Assembly (NCBI GenBank): GCA_965153355.1
Contig: OZ231126.1
Location: 98,456,001 to 98,520,000 of the forward strand
Source: Flaccisagitta enflata
Lineage: Eukaryota > Chaetognatha > Sagittoidea > Aphragmophora
DNA length: 64,000 nucleotides
Reading direction: 5' to 3'
This document shows, piece by piece, positions 46,789-57,174 of the stretch. The notes under the pieces are model-generated. The model worked only from the letters and a program-made list of their open reading frames with translations, was not told where the DNA came from and did not search any database. Positions within the stretch are counted from its first letter, which is position 1; each line of letters opens with the position of its first letter. A program made the translations under genes and the position numbers.

Positions 46789-47256
46789 ATGGAAAAACAT
46801 ACTGTCGTCGACCTAATGCCAGTTCTCAGAAAACGCAAATGCAACTGCTTTGAAAGTTGCAATTTGATGATCTATGGGCCGTGGACAAAGGTCGGTGAAG
46901 CGAGTATGGAAAAGGGCAGTCCATCAAAGATCAGGCTCAATGGCAGAAAGCAGAAGAAGGTCAACGTTGGCGTGCAAAAGGTCAAGAATGACAATGGAAA
47001 AAATGGGCATGCGGAAGAAGCAACGGATCGTCAAGAAGTCATTCGGTTGGAACTGGCAACCCTGAGCAAAAATTGCAAGGGGGAATGCGGTGAAGCGACA
47101 TGTGGAGACTGCTACGCCAAAAACAAGCCATTTGAAAGTATGAAAGCTGTCCGTAGAAAGATAAGAGAGGAAAAAAGAAAGAAAAAGCGGCAAATGAGAA
47201 GAAAGAAGATGGAGGGAATTGTGAAACAATATTTTGAAGAATTTGGGATGGACTAA
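46789..47256 (+). CDS. Unrecognised Polinton protein, Cys and Lys rich
   Basis: 155 residues. It has two cysteine pairs near the N-terminus (CNCFESC) and one cluster in the middle (CKGECGEATCGDC), which could bind a metal, then a strongly basic helix (RRKIREEKRKKKRQMRRKKM) and an acidic end. A short dispersed-repeat copy (47,360-47,425) separates it from the next gene. Function unknown; a small zinc-binding, nucleic-acid-binding protein is plausible. Confidence 0.45.
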   Translation: MEKHTVVDLMPVLRKRKCNCFESCNLMIYGPWTKVGEASMEKGSPSKIRLNGRKQKKVNVGVQKVKNDNGKNGHAEEATDRQEVIRLELATLSKNCKGECGEATCGDCYAKNKPFESMKAVRRKIREEKRKKKRQMRRKKMEGIVKQYFEEFGMD

Positions 47257-47359
47257 AGGGATGCGAATAAAGGCTATACGCAAAGGCAAATGGACTGAAA
47301 GCGTGGTTTTGTATGTGGTAGTAAATGTTAGATTATATAAAAATTGTAATAAGATTGCG

Positions 47360-47425
47360 TTACCGACCAACCTACCGACCGACGGACAGAGCCAGTTATA
47401 GAGGCGGTTTGTCGCACCTAAAAAT
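47360..47425 (-). repeat. Host dispersed repeat copy inside the Polinton
   Basis: TACCGACCAACCTACCGACCGACGGACAGAGCCAGTTATAGAGGCGGTTTGTCGCACCTAAAAAT is the reverse complement of the GGTGCGAC-subtype 5' end seen at 37,070. It shows that the Polinton has been resident long enough to receive host repeats, or that it shares a repeat family with the host. Confidence 0.65.
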
Positions 47426-47498
47426 GGTTGATGTACCCCACAATTTATAATTGCAGTTGACATTAGAAAATTAAAAAAAAAAGTGAAAAACTGACCTA

Positions 47499-48071
47499 AT
47501 GATGGAGGAAAACGTCCAGGGAGAAAAGATGATTGGCGTTGGAGAAGGCGATGAAAAAACCAAGAATTTGATGGACGAGGATTTGTCGAGCTACGACGAA
47601 GACGATGGGAGTAACGATGGAGATGATCAGAGCAACAATGAAACTCCAATTGAGAGCAACGACGAAGATGTTGAAGGCGTAGCAGGAGGATGCGCGAAGG
47701 TGTCCAGTGCGTCGGTGGAGGAGAGGCTGGATATGATGGATGCAAAGTTGCAAAGCATTCATGACGCCATGTGTATCTTCAAGGAGCGCCTGACTGAGTT
47801 GATTAATATGAGTAACAGCGCTTTGGAGGAAGATCGAAGCAAGAGGGACGTCGTTACGGCGCATCAATTTGAGGGGTTCGTCGACCAGGCCATTTTGGCG
47901 GGACACGAGATTGGAGTGGGACGTTCGTTCATCCAAGAGTTCTTGCTGAGGAACTTTTCGCTTCAGCCGACCAAATATTTGCAACGACGCCTAGGAGCGG
48001 TCCTTCGTAGGCGGGTGGAATCTGGCACATACAAATTAAACAACAATCTCTATTCATTCAAAAAAGAATGA
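47499..48071 (+). CDS. Acidic protein with linker-histone-like (H15) C-terminal winged helix
   Basis: 190 residues. Residues 15-60 are strongly acidic (DEDLSSYDEDDGSNDGDDQS). A coiled-coil-like helix follows (SVEERLDMMDAKLQSIHDAM). The C-terminal 70 residues follow the linker-histone globular-domain pattern: FVDQAILAG, GVGRSFIQEFLLRNF, YLQRRLGAVLRRRVESGTYKL, NLYSFKK. That matches helix 1, helix 2, recognition helix 3 and the terminal 'G.L......Y.l' hairpin. Histone H1 globular domains bind DNA at nucleosome entry sites; an acidic N-terminus makes this unlike H1 itself. It might handle DNA or basic core proteins (51,007) in packaging. The H15 match is my reading of the pattern. Confidence 0.55.
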   Translation: MMEENVQGEKMIGVGEGDEKTKNLMDEDLSSYDEDDGSNDGDDQSNNETPIESNDEDVEGVAGGCAKVSSASVEERLDMMDAKLQSIHDAMCIFKERLTELINMSNSALEEDRSKRDVVTAHQFEGFVDQAILAGHEIGVGRSFIQEFLLRNFSLQPTKYLQRRLGAVLRRRVESGTYKLNNNLYSFKKE

Positions 48072-48232
48072 CTAAATGCATGAAAAGATGGTTGGGTAGA
48101 CTAACAGTACCCCATTTGCATTTTATGTAAAATTTGCTGTGATGGTTGTTGCAATGTAAATGGTATTAAAGCGGTTAACATGCCCATTATTGTATTTTTA
48201 ACATTTCAGGCCAAACCATACCAAACGGAATC

Positions 48233-49835
48233 ATGGAAATGTTGGTTGACAGTGAGATAAACGTTCCAAATATCTGCAAGATATCATTGCTTCCCCCAAA
48301 TTACGCTGGAATTGTTGGATCTCACCGAGTTGAAATTGCCCCCTCAAATAGCTTGAAAAACGCAAAAAAAATGAACTTTCAGTTGCCCCCAACTCTGCCC
48401 TCTGAACTTTATGGGCCTGAATCGGAGTTGATATTTTCATTGAAATTGAAAAAAGATGGAGGGGAATATGCGGAGACTGATCAGATTTCCTGTGTCAACT
48501 TTTTGGCGATATTGATTTTCGAGACGGTTAAAGTATTGGTGGCGGGGGAGGAAGCGTTTGAAAATGAGCGATATTCTGCGCATCTCCTCTTTTTGCGTTT
48601 GATGCTGGACTACACACCAGAGTGGAGGGAAATAAATCTGTTTGGAGCTGGTTTTAGAGAGGACACAGAGGGGAATGCATGTGAGTATTGTGTATTAGAC
48701 ATTCGGTATTGGGTATTGGGTATTTGTGTATTGGGTATTGTGTATTTGTGTATTGGGTATTGTGTATTGGGTATTGGGTATTGGGTATTGGATGTTGGGT
48801 ATTGGGTATTGGGTAAAGGGTATTGGGCAATAGGTATAGGCTATTTGGGCAATGGGTACTGGGTATTGGGCAATGGGTATTTGGTATTGGGTATTGGCAT
48901 TGTTTATTGGGTATTGGGTATTGGGTATTGTGTGATAGTGCTTGAAATAATGTTAAAATTTAAACATCAATGATTTTTTTATTGGTAACAGCATCGTCAG
49001 ACAGCACGCAGGACAAAATCTGTGTATGTGACTGTTCCCGCTGTTTCTGCCTTTTTTATCAAATTCCTGGTGAGTTATTGAGGGTTACAATAATTAAAAG
49101 AATTGTTAACGAGGAAGATTTGATATTGCCATAGATTTGCTATATGAGGTATTTCTAATTAGGAGCCGGCAATGGTCAGTGTGGTGTTTTGGATTATGAT
49201 GCTATAATCGCAAGTGGCACAAAGCGTACCGCTGCCCAAATGAAAGCCTTTCGCTTGAAAAAGAAAAATTGGAACAAAGGTATGAATAAGTAAAGACAAG
49301 GAGATAAGTGTAAGGTATTCAGTGATGAGGCATGGTGCAAATTATGATTTGTTTTGTTATTTAAATAGGGCTTTACGAGAGGCGTTACTTCTCAAGAAAT
49401 GTGGCAAGTCTAGTGGACATACTTTCCATGTGCCCTTGTCCTTTCTCTCGCGCTACTTCAGTCTCCCTTTTTTAATTCCACAAAAAAGAGTGGTTGAGGT
49501 ATCCATGGAAATGTTTCCTTCATCCAAAATCTTCATAAAAGAAGAATCTGATACCAGCAAGTATGAAATGTTCCTTGAGAACGCCAAATTGAGCCTAACT
49601 TATTACAAGTTGGAGACAAACGTTCGCAACAGTTGGTATTCGCTCGTGAACAGTGAAAAATTGGAGCGTGTAATTCCAATTGACAAAATAAGGCACTTTA
49701 CCCTCCAAAGTGGGAGTAGTGTAAGTGTGAGTGGGAGAGTTGGTGCATGTTTGGGTTGGGGAAAGAGAAAGATAAAGAGATAGGCATATAGACAGACAGA
49801 GACAGACGGAGGCAGACGGAGATAGACGGAGGCAG

Positions 49836-49869
<34 letters not shown>

Positions 49870-50891
49870 CAGGTTTTTAAGATATACTGCCCCTGCCACT
49901 GCCCCTGCCTTGCCCTTTACAGCTCTACTCTCTAAGCAACGCCTGTCAATTTGCCAAACTGCCTGAGATATTGATTGTCATGTTCCAGAAGGAAGCTGAG
50001 TTTCTTGGCAACTACAAAAATAGGTAAATTTGGTGAGAATGAGTAATGTTGAAAATTGATATAGATTTTGGTACAACCATGAGTAATTTGGAAAATTGAT
50101 ATAGGTTTCGGTACACCCATGAGGGTCTGGCTGATTTGCAAGTATTCAAAAATGGAGTTGGCATGCCTCAAAATGAGATTTTGTCGAATATGGATTTGAC
50201 CGATGAAAACTCATATGCCGTGGATTATCTCTACAAGCAAATGGTGCAAAATTTTCCCAATGCATCAAAGAGCATCTCTCGAAAGCGGTATAAAGTTATG
50301 AGTTGTTAACTTTTAGTCGCGTGCTACGCGACTCTACACCCGCTTTGTTGGTCCCGTCCGTCCGTTGGTCCGTTTGTCGGTACATCTGTCGGTCTGTCCG
50401 TCACATCTTACATTTTGTGGTTTTTGAGGTTTTTGGCTTCACTGCTCCTGCCCAAATGATGGAGAGGCCTTAATTATGGCCCCTGCCCACCCGCACGCGA
50501 CTGAGGTAGTTGTGTATCCGGCTGTGTCTAATCTGATTATAATGTTTTATTGATGACCAGTTTCAACAAAGACTTATTTCTATTCGTCATTTCGTTCAAA
50601 CAAACCCCATCAAAGTTGATGGATGATCCAGATGGATTGAACCTCACCACTACCGCGGTACATGTTATTGATATAGTTGAGTGAATAGTGGACCAACTGA
50701 TTCAATTGTTGTCAAAGGTCTTATTGCTCCTGCCCTGCCCCATCTCGCCCTACCCCTCTCAATACATACAGGCTCTCGATTTTCGCTTGCGCTTTTCTTC
50801 GGCCTTGAGTAGCAACGTGGTTATCCAGATTGCCTCATTTGAGCGAGCAGTGGTGACATGTGACGCCTCGGGGAATTTGGAATTGCGCTAA
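48233..50891 (+). CDS. Polinton major capsid protein (hexon-like), split by seven introns
   Basis: Exons 48,233-48,680; 48,992-49,069; 49,163-49,279; 49,369-49,720; 49,923-50,023; 50,105-50,287; 50,561-50,657; 50,772-50,891 (stop TAA). Each border is GT-AG and the phases match. The assembled length is 1,496 bases, one short of 499 codons. The break is in exon 4 near the AAA at 49,397-49,399, where the frame must change. Markers of the double-jelly-roll family: YSAHLLFLRLMLDYTPEWRE, NKGLYERR across a junction, HTFHVPLSFLSRYF, LPEILIVMFQKEAEFLGNY, LQVFKNGVGMPQNEIL...YAVDYLYKQM and ALDFRLRFSSALSSNVVIQI. About 498 residues, normal for Polinton capsid proteins. An upstream exon is possible, since an acceptor precedes 48,210 and the frame is open there. 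The first intron is a GGGTATT minisatellite; the sixth contains a full CGCGACT-family copy. Confidence 0.82.
48690..48950. repeat. GGGTATT minisatellite in a capsid-gene intron
   Basis: About 260 bases of (GGGTATT)n with variants (GGGCAAT, GTGTATT). It starts within 10 bases of the donor site of capsid exon 1 and ends about 40 bases before the acceptor. It resembles the unrelated GGGTATTTT tract at 19,500-19,855. Confidence 0.9.
50312..50530 (+). repeat. Full-length CGCGACT-family repeat forming most of a capsid-gene intron
   Basis: TTTTAGTCGCGTGCTACGCGACTCTACACCCGC, GTCCGTCC repeats, then CACTGCTCCTGCCCAAATGATGG, GCCCCTGCCCACCCGCACGCGACTGAGGTAGTTGTGTATCCGGC. The intron is 50,288-50,560; the repeat covers about 80% of it. 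Confidence 0.85.
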
Positions 50892-51006
50892 TTTGTCTTT
50901 GCCTATCTAGTACACTTGTTGCTGTATGAAGCATCTTATATATGTTTTTAAATTGTTATGATTTTGTTTTACCCTAAGTTGGAAAGCATCACAAAAACAA
51001 ACATAT

Positions 51007-51255
51007 ATGGCGAAGGTTAGGAGAGATAAGCGCGGGAGATTTTTACGTGCTAACCATTTAAGAGGAACGAGAAAAAAGCGGCGCCGCGGGCGTAAACGTC
51101 GAAGTCGCCGTCGGTCTAAGAAGTCCAAACGTTCTCGTCGTTCGCGAAGGCGGAAGCGGAAAGAAGTCGTTATTGGCCATGGGAAGCGCGGAAAAAGCCG
51201 GTGCGGACTAGATGCTCTTGTGGTAGAGGCCCAACGGAAACTAAGAAGAAAATGA
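51007..51255 (+). CDS. Arg/Lys/Ser-rich protamine-like core protein
   Basis: 82 residues from ATG 51,007, with about half Arg or Lys (RGRKRRSRRRSKKSKRSRRS), few acids, and a short GKRGKSRCG motif near the C-terminus. The composition and size resemble adenoviral core peptides and protamines that condense DNA inside virions. In Polintons a comparable basic protein often lies near the capsid gene. The gene has markedly higher G+C than its neighbours because of arginine codons. A tiny overlapping frame (51,252-51,392, 46 residues) follows and is doubtful. Confidence 0.65.
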   Translation: MAKVRRDKRGRFLRANHLRGTRKKRRRGRKRRSRRRSKKSKRSRRSRRRKRKEVVIGHGKRGKSRCGLDALVVEAQRKLRRK

Positions 51256-51699
51256 TAATCGTTGGTCATTTTTCAGGAATAAAGACGCTAAAGGCTTATT
51301 GTACGAGCATCGAAGAGAAATGCGGCAGTTTGAGGGATATCTATGAGATGGAAAGATGGCATTGGGAGAAGAAAACTATTCAAATGGAATGACCAGTGGA
51401 CCAATTGGTTATATAATGGATTAGTATAACTGTATATAAATGTGTACTGCGTGTAAAATGGATTAAAAATATAACCCTACCACACTGGAATTTGAAGTTT
51501 TTAATTGAAGTGAATTCACTGTTTTATTAACAGATATGACATGAATGAAAAAAAAAGTAAAAATTCTCACCATGATGAACTTTAATGACACCAGTTGGAA
51601 AGGAGACTTTGGCATCGCCATTCGTTTTCTCTAAGATCGTTTTCGCCGTTTGACGTTTGTTTCTGAAAAAAAAATGCACAGTGCGCCAAAACGCTAAAA

Positions 51700-54600
51700 A
51701 TGAGTGCATTAACAAACGACCAAATAAACTCTGTAATCCGCAGTGACTTGAATAGCTCTGTAGCTATAAATGACTACTCCCCAGAGTTATTTGATTTAGC
51801 AAGGGACCATTGGGAAAATGTGAGGAATCAAGTAACTCTCTCATCTAATATGATATGCTCAGAAGTATCATTTAGACTATCATCTCATAGGCCAGATCCA
51901 ACGATACTTAACTTCTGGCCTGCAACCCTTGATTTATGCCCATTTTTGTTTCGGTACTTAAAGGGCATATTTCATGAGCATTTCATAAAAAAAAGAAAAG
52001 CGTGGAGAGTGAATTTCAGCCCATCAATAGCCATAATCTCTTTGGTAAATCAGACTCAGAATTTTATCTGGGCCTCGAGGAGCAATAACCAGGCTTTGCC
52101 GGTTAGTTTTTTGATCCATAATCAACAAACCTTTACACACTTTTTCGATGTCATACTAAGACAATACAATCTCTTAGCCTCTTTAGAGAGATCTGTGATA
52201 GAATTGGAGAAAAACTACGATGATGGACTTGTCTGTCCTATGACTCTTGTGTTTCACATAACAGTGGAGAGTGGAAGAATATTTGGCAATGATGATACAG
52301 TGTACATCAATCGGGGAATTAGCAAAAGCAAATGTAAAAGCGAGGAAAATTGCCAACAAAATAAGTGTGTATGGCTGAGTTTAAGTTGTGTGTACACAGT
52401 GAAAGGACGTAAGATTGAAAAAAGAACTGCGAGAAAGACAAAAGTGGGGACTCCTGAAAAAAGAATTGCCATGAAATTGGAAAATGGGTTTAAGAAATGG
52501 TTGGTGGCTAAAAAAAATGAGGGTCACCCTTATACTGAATGGAAGGCAGATAAAGGACTGCCAGAAGAATATTTGCCATTGTTAGAGCGTTATTTGGAGT
52601 CAAACATTGTCTTGATACATGAAAAAGAAGTTGGAATGAAAAAAATCATGTATGATTCAATAGAGAAAACTGAAAACATGAAAAAAACTTTTTCGGCAGA
52701 ATTTGTCTCCAATGGTAATTACAAAGATTGCGTATATTTTTGACAAAAAACAATAATCATGTAAACATTATCACAGATTTGGATGCATACATGAAAAAAT
52801 ACCATTGTGTGCACTGTGGACGGTGCTTTGCCACCAAAACTAATTTGATGGACCATCGCGTTAAGAAAGTTTGTGAAAAAAAAAGATTTGGTGGAGAAAA
52901 GTTGGTACAGTTTAAATATTCTTTGGAGAAATGTGTGGAGGATATAGAGGAATTGAAAAATGCCCCAATTACGCGAGATTTAAAGTATGGTCACATTTTG
53001 GTAAATGGGACAAGTTCGGGACCCGTCTCAGTTGTGATGAAAACAAAGTTGAAAAACAATGACAGCCTCACAACAAAAAAGGATTGTGCTACTCTTGAAG
53101 AGAGTGTAAATTTTGTCTTACAATTTGGAGCACTGTGCAGTGTCCATGTTCTTGGAGAGCGCATGGGAAGTAATGTGATGTTCCTAAGAGAGCTTGAATC
53201 AATGTTAAATGAGTACGCCAGTTGCGACAAGAACAATATTGACACAAAAAAGTTGACCAAATTGAAAGCAATCAAAATGGACGTTTTCAACTATCTGGGA
53301 ACGTACGACTATTATGTCTCGGTTGGCACTACAGATTGTAGATTGCCAAGTTCTTTCATGTACGAGCTGCTTTCACAGTTAAGCTGTGTCCACAAATCAG
53401 AGGACATAAGCACAAGATTTGAGAAAAATATGTTGCAGACGGTAAATGTTAAGAAATACCCAGTGAAATTTATAATGTTAAATAACTTCGCTCCCTGCTT
53501 CTCTGATAAGGTAGCCGAAAGCAATCAGTTTCAACTCTTTGAAAATTGTGTTCAAATTTTTAAAAATGATTTAAATCTGAACATAGTTGGTTACGAGAGC
53601 GCTACCAGGGTAGGTCGAGTTCTTTCTGGCAATTGTCTAACAGAAATTCAGAAGAACATGTTCTATTCCCCATCTGAAGCATTTTACAATGAAGTGGATA
53701 CCAATTATATATCATGCGGACTGTTAAATGCAAAGAAAACAGCGATTGACATTGATGGCACTTTGAAAAGTGCCATCGCCATTGACATGGAAAAGTACTA
53801 CTCATCAATATACATGTCAGATTGTCAAAGGTTTTTACTAACGGGCTTGCCGAGAGAATATACAAAAGAAGGCACTTACTTTGTAGCCAAGCGAAGTAGG
53901 AGAGGGAAAACGTTCAGTAACATGGTGATTAACGCTATTGAGGTGGGCTGCGGCTCCTCAGGGTCTATAAGCGCTCTTAATGGCAAAGAATGTAAAAAGT
54001 TTGGTTTCTTTTTTGACGCGGTGATGGACGTCGGAGGCGCTGATGTCTTTATCGAATGCAATGGATGTTTTATGCACTCGCATAATACAGAATGTCATTC
54101 TAGTAATGTCAGTGATGAGCACAAGATGGCCTGTGATGTCTGCAGGACCAACGATGCACCTAGGGATGAAAAACACCCAGGAGAAAGTTTAAGGCCACGC
54201 CTTTGGCGTCTAAAAACAAATGAACAGAGAAGCTCCGCTCATCCAATGAAACAAAACATGAGTTATGACGACGTACACAATGAAACTGAGCGAAAAGTGC
54301 AGTTGATGTACGAGAAAACAGGCAAAAAAGTCGTGAGCATATACGAATGCGACCTTCTGTATTTCTGGCTGAAAAATACAGAACATTTTTTCTCCCATTT
54401 TGGCATTCCTTTGAGGGAAGAATGTCGCGGGATACAGTTTGCTACATTTGTAGAACAATTGACAATGGAGCGGTTTCCCTTGACAAAGTATGGAAAGTTG
54501 ACCGAGCAGAAGATTGTCAAAGCTATTTCAGAGGGAGATTTGAACGGGTTTGTAAAATGTTCGGCCAAATGTGGCCCAAAGTCTCGGACCAATTTGGGAA

Positions 54601-55592
54601 TACATACCCCTTTTTTTTACAAAAACTCAGAGGGAGAGACTGAACGGAGCTACGAAGTGTCACAGAAAATAGTCTCTACCATCTTATTGAGAGAACTATT
54701 GACAAATGAATCAATGCCCGATTTTGAAGTAATTTCAATTGATTCCATTTTTGAATATCAAGTTTGTGGAAAGAACCCGTTCTCAAAGTTAAGAGAACCA
54801 TTTTTCTCTGCTCTACAAAAGCACAAGGATCAAAAGGGATTTGTCAGTTTTAGCAAAAGTTGCATAAACAACGCAATCGGTTGTTATGGATTAAACTCTT
54901 CCCGGTTCAAAAGAAGCTATATCATGGATGAAGTCGAAGTACAAGAACTGCAAACATTGCATTTGCTCTCACATGGAACTAAGATCAATGATCAAAAGAG
55001 GCTTTTCCATTTTGTATCCAACGCACAAACGGTCAATCTGAGAGCGATTCATATGAGTCTAGTTGCCACTGGCATCGCTAAAATGCTAAACTTTTCGCTT
55101 CAATTCAAACATTGGTTTTTGACAGAATTTTTACGGACCAATACAGATGGCTCTATCTATGGCTTTGTGAAGCCATTTAGCGATGACATATTGAATACAA
55201 GTCGCCTAACCAGTGTAATACTTGATAGCAATTTAAGAATGAAGTTGGACATCAACTCAGCTATGGCTTTTTTGGCTTTTAAAAAGCGTCATTTCAAGGA
55301 TTTGGGAGTGTGTCCCAATCACGAATCTGACTATTTGAAAGATCTTGTGCAATCTCGCGTCTTTTATCAAAGACCATGCTGTCTGTGGTACACTGTTCAG
55401 AATGTGTCTATCAACTGTAAATTGGAATTCCTAGCAAACAAGGGCATTATTTACTCAGTGAATAAACTAAGTCTCTTTAATGCCCAGACCAAGAGCTATT
55501 ATATAAAGTCTGGGGGGAGATTTGACGAGTTTCTTGTACATATAGAAAGTTTGTCATTGCACGATTTAAATATGGAAATAAAGAATCTGTGA
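51700..55592 (+). CDS. Polinton protein-primed DNA polymerase B, one frame break
   Basis: Two frames of 347 and about 950 codons meet at the T run 52,737-52,741, where one base too few separates them: the first frame stops at 52,743 and the second continues from the same point. The N-terminal part matches Polinton polymerases (AWRVNFSPSIAIISLVNQTQ, VSFLIHNQQTF, PMTLVFHITVESGRIF). A C-x2-C...H...C finger follows the break (YHCVHCGRCF, near 52,806). Polymerase motifs: A-like DMEKYYSSIYMSD (53,784), B-like SKSCINNAIGCYG (about 54,850), C-like TNTDGSIYGF (about 55,138). An endonuclease-like insertion has FIECNGCFMHSHNTEC and later YECDLLYF. The first acid of motif C is Asn, and no clear exonuclease DxE or YxxxD motif is seen. 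Its expected role is replication from a terminal protein, with activity uncertain. Total about 1,297 codons, usual for the family. Confidence 0.85.
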
Positions 55593-55993
55593 TATTGTAT
55601 CAATTTACCCTTTTTATTTATTTTCAGATGAAAAATCAAAAGAAAAATGAAAAATGACAATGAATTTGAGAAGACGAGGCGCAACACTGATCGTTGAGAG
55701 AAAAAAAAAACTACAAAAGAAGTGATAACAAATCCGCGAATAACGAAATAAGGATTGAGGCGCCTGGATAGCGAATATCAGTACGCGTTTTGAGTCACAA
55801 AAGAGATGTCAGGGATTACAATTAGACCAATTACATTATTACCCAACCATCAAATAGGACACGTTAAGGGATGTGGCGCAGGCAAATAAGCGTTTACGAT
55901 AGTAAATGAGCGTTATAGACTGACGGACCAAAATCATGAATGCGTTGGGGATTATGCATAAGTGATCATAAAAAATCCCATATTTGTAACTAA
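55593..55993. other. 400-bp gap between convergent PolB and SF3 helicase genes
   Basis: No open frame of note. It contains AATAAGG, runs of A and no recognisable inverted terminus. If the Polinton ends here, its right terminus should lie in this stretch, but I see no partner for it on the left side. Confidence 0.5.
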
Positions 55994-57135
55994 TTACGTC
56001 CTGTGTTGCAATGGCTGGTCCGGCATGATGGGGTCTGGGTTCGCATGGAGGGGAAAGTAGCGCAACCACAATCCAAGCAAAGTGGCTGGTCCCACGACCT
56101 GAGGAGCTGGTGGAATCCAGCGAAATTCCTCCTCTGGGGCGAATTCGTATTTCGCCTTGATGTCGAGTTTCTCTTGATGCGACTTCGCTTGCCATTGCGC
56201 CTTGGTCATCTTCTTGATTGGTGCCCTAGTGTGTAGCAGAGGAAAAGAAAGGATTAGATGCATCAAAATGTATTAAAGAGATGGACAGACAGACCGACGG
56301 ACCGACGGACCGATGGAATAACAAGCCAGTGGGCGGAAGGATGGACGGATGGATAGACGGACCAACCGACTGACAAAACGGATTGTAGAGTGGCGTATAT
56401 TAGAATAATATATATATAGAGTAAAACGGGGGCAATAGTTATAAAAAACCAGGCCAGACCAAGCCATTTCTCTCATTTTAGTTTAAACCCAGGCCAGACC
56501 AGGCCATTTTTTTCATTTTAGTCTAAACTATTTCATTTTCATGTATGCCTTTACCTGAGGTTGAGTTGGTAGCACCGACACTCCAACGCGCGAAGTTCGC
56601 GAGAATTGGGCGCATGCTCCTCGAGGGAGTGATTTGAGGTGACTATTGGCAAGATTTGAGAATCACCGGGCCAATTATAAGAAATATGTTTACTCTCTGT
56701 GACATTAGTTATACATCTCTATGTAGGAATTTTCAGTTGCGCGCTACGCGACTCTACACCCCGCTATGTAGGTCCGTTGGTCGGGTGGTTGGTTGGTTGG
56801 TTGGTTGGTTGGTTGGTCCCCGTTTTATTTTATTGGCGTTTTTGAGATTTTTTAGAATGTGGCTCCTGCCCAAATGCCCTGGTGACCTTCTCCAGCACTG
56901 CTCCTGCCCATCCACACGCGAATGTGGTAGCAGTGTATCCGGCCTTGTTGTAGCTAGGGAGTAATTACAAAATTCCTATATGGAGATGTATAACTAATGT
57001 CACAGAGAGTAAACACATTTCTCATAATTGGCCCAATGAATCTCAAATCTTGCCGATGGTCTTGAAGGGGGCGCTCCTCTTGGATGAGGCCCGTCCTTTT
57101 GTTTATCGCGAAGGTGGAACCTTGAGAGAGAGAGT

Positions 57136-57174
<39 letters not shown>

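Larger units (their letters stand above)
40665..55592 (+). mobile_element. Maverick/Polinton-class element (about 15 kb of genes)
   Basis: Twelve or so + strand genes include the hallmark Polinton set: packaging ATPase, retroviral-like integrase, double-jelly-roll major capsid protein, a penton-like protein and protein-primed DNA polymerase B. All major genes face the same way with short spacers. The adenovirus-type cysteine protease was not found. I could not identify terminal inverted repeats or a 6-bp target duplication, so the limits given are those of coding sequence only. A minus-strand SF3 helicase gene abuts the right side and may or may not belong. Polintons are integrated DNA elements related to adintoviruses, with capsid genes implying a virion stage. 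Confidence 0.88.

Noticed and set aside
51580-51665. Apparent minus-strand exon inside the Polinton (KTILEKTNGDAKVSFPTG) with acceptor and donor-like signals
   Set aside because: It has good-looking borders but no partner exons on that strand, and the helicase gene already ends with a stop at 55,994; kept only as a note.
52728-52760. Programmed -1 frameshift in the polymerase
   Set aside because: The TATTTTTGAC site is not a canonical slippery heptamer and similar one-base deficits occur in other genes; a homopolymer error or decay is simpler.
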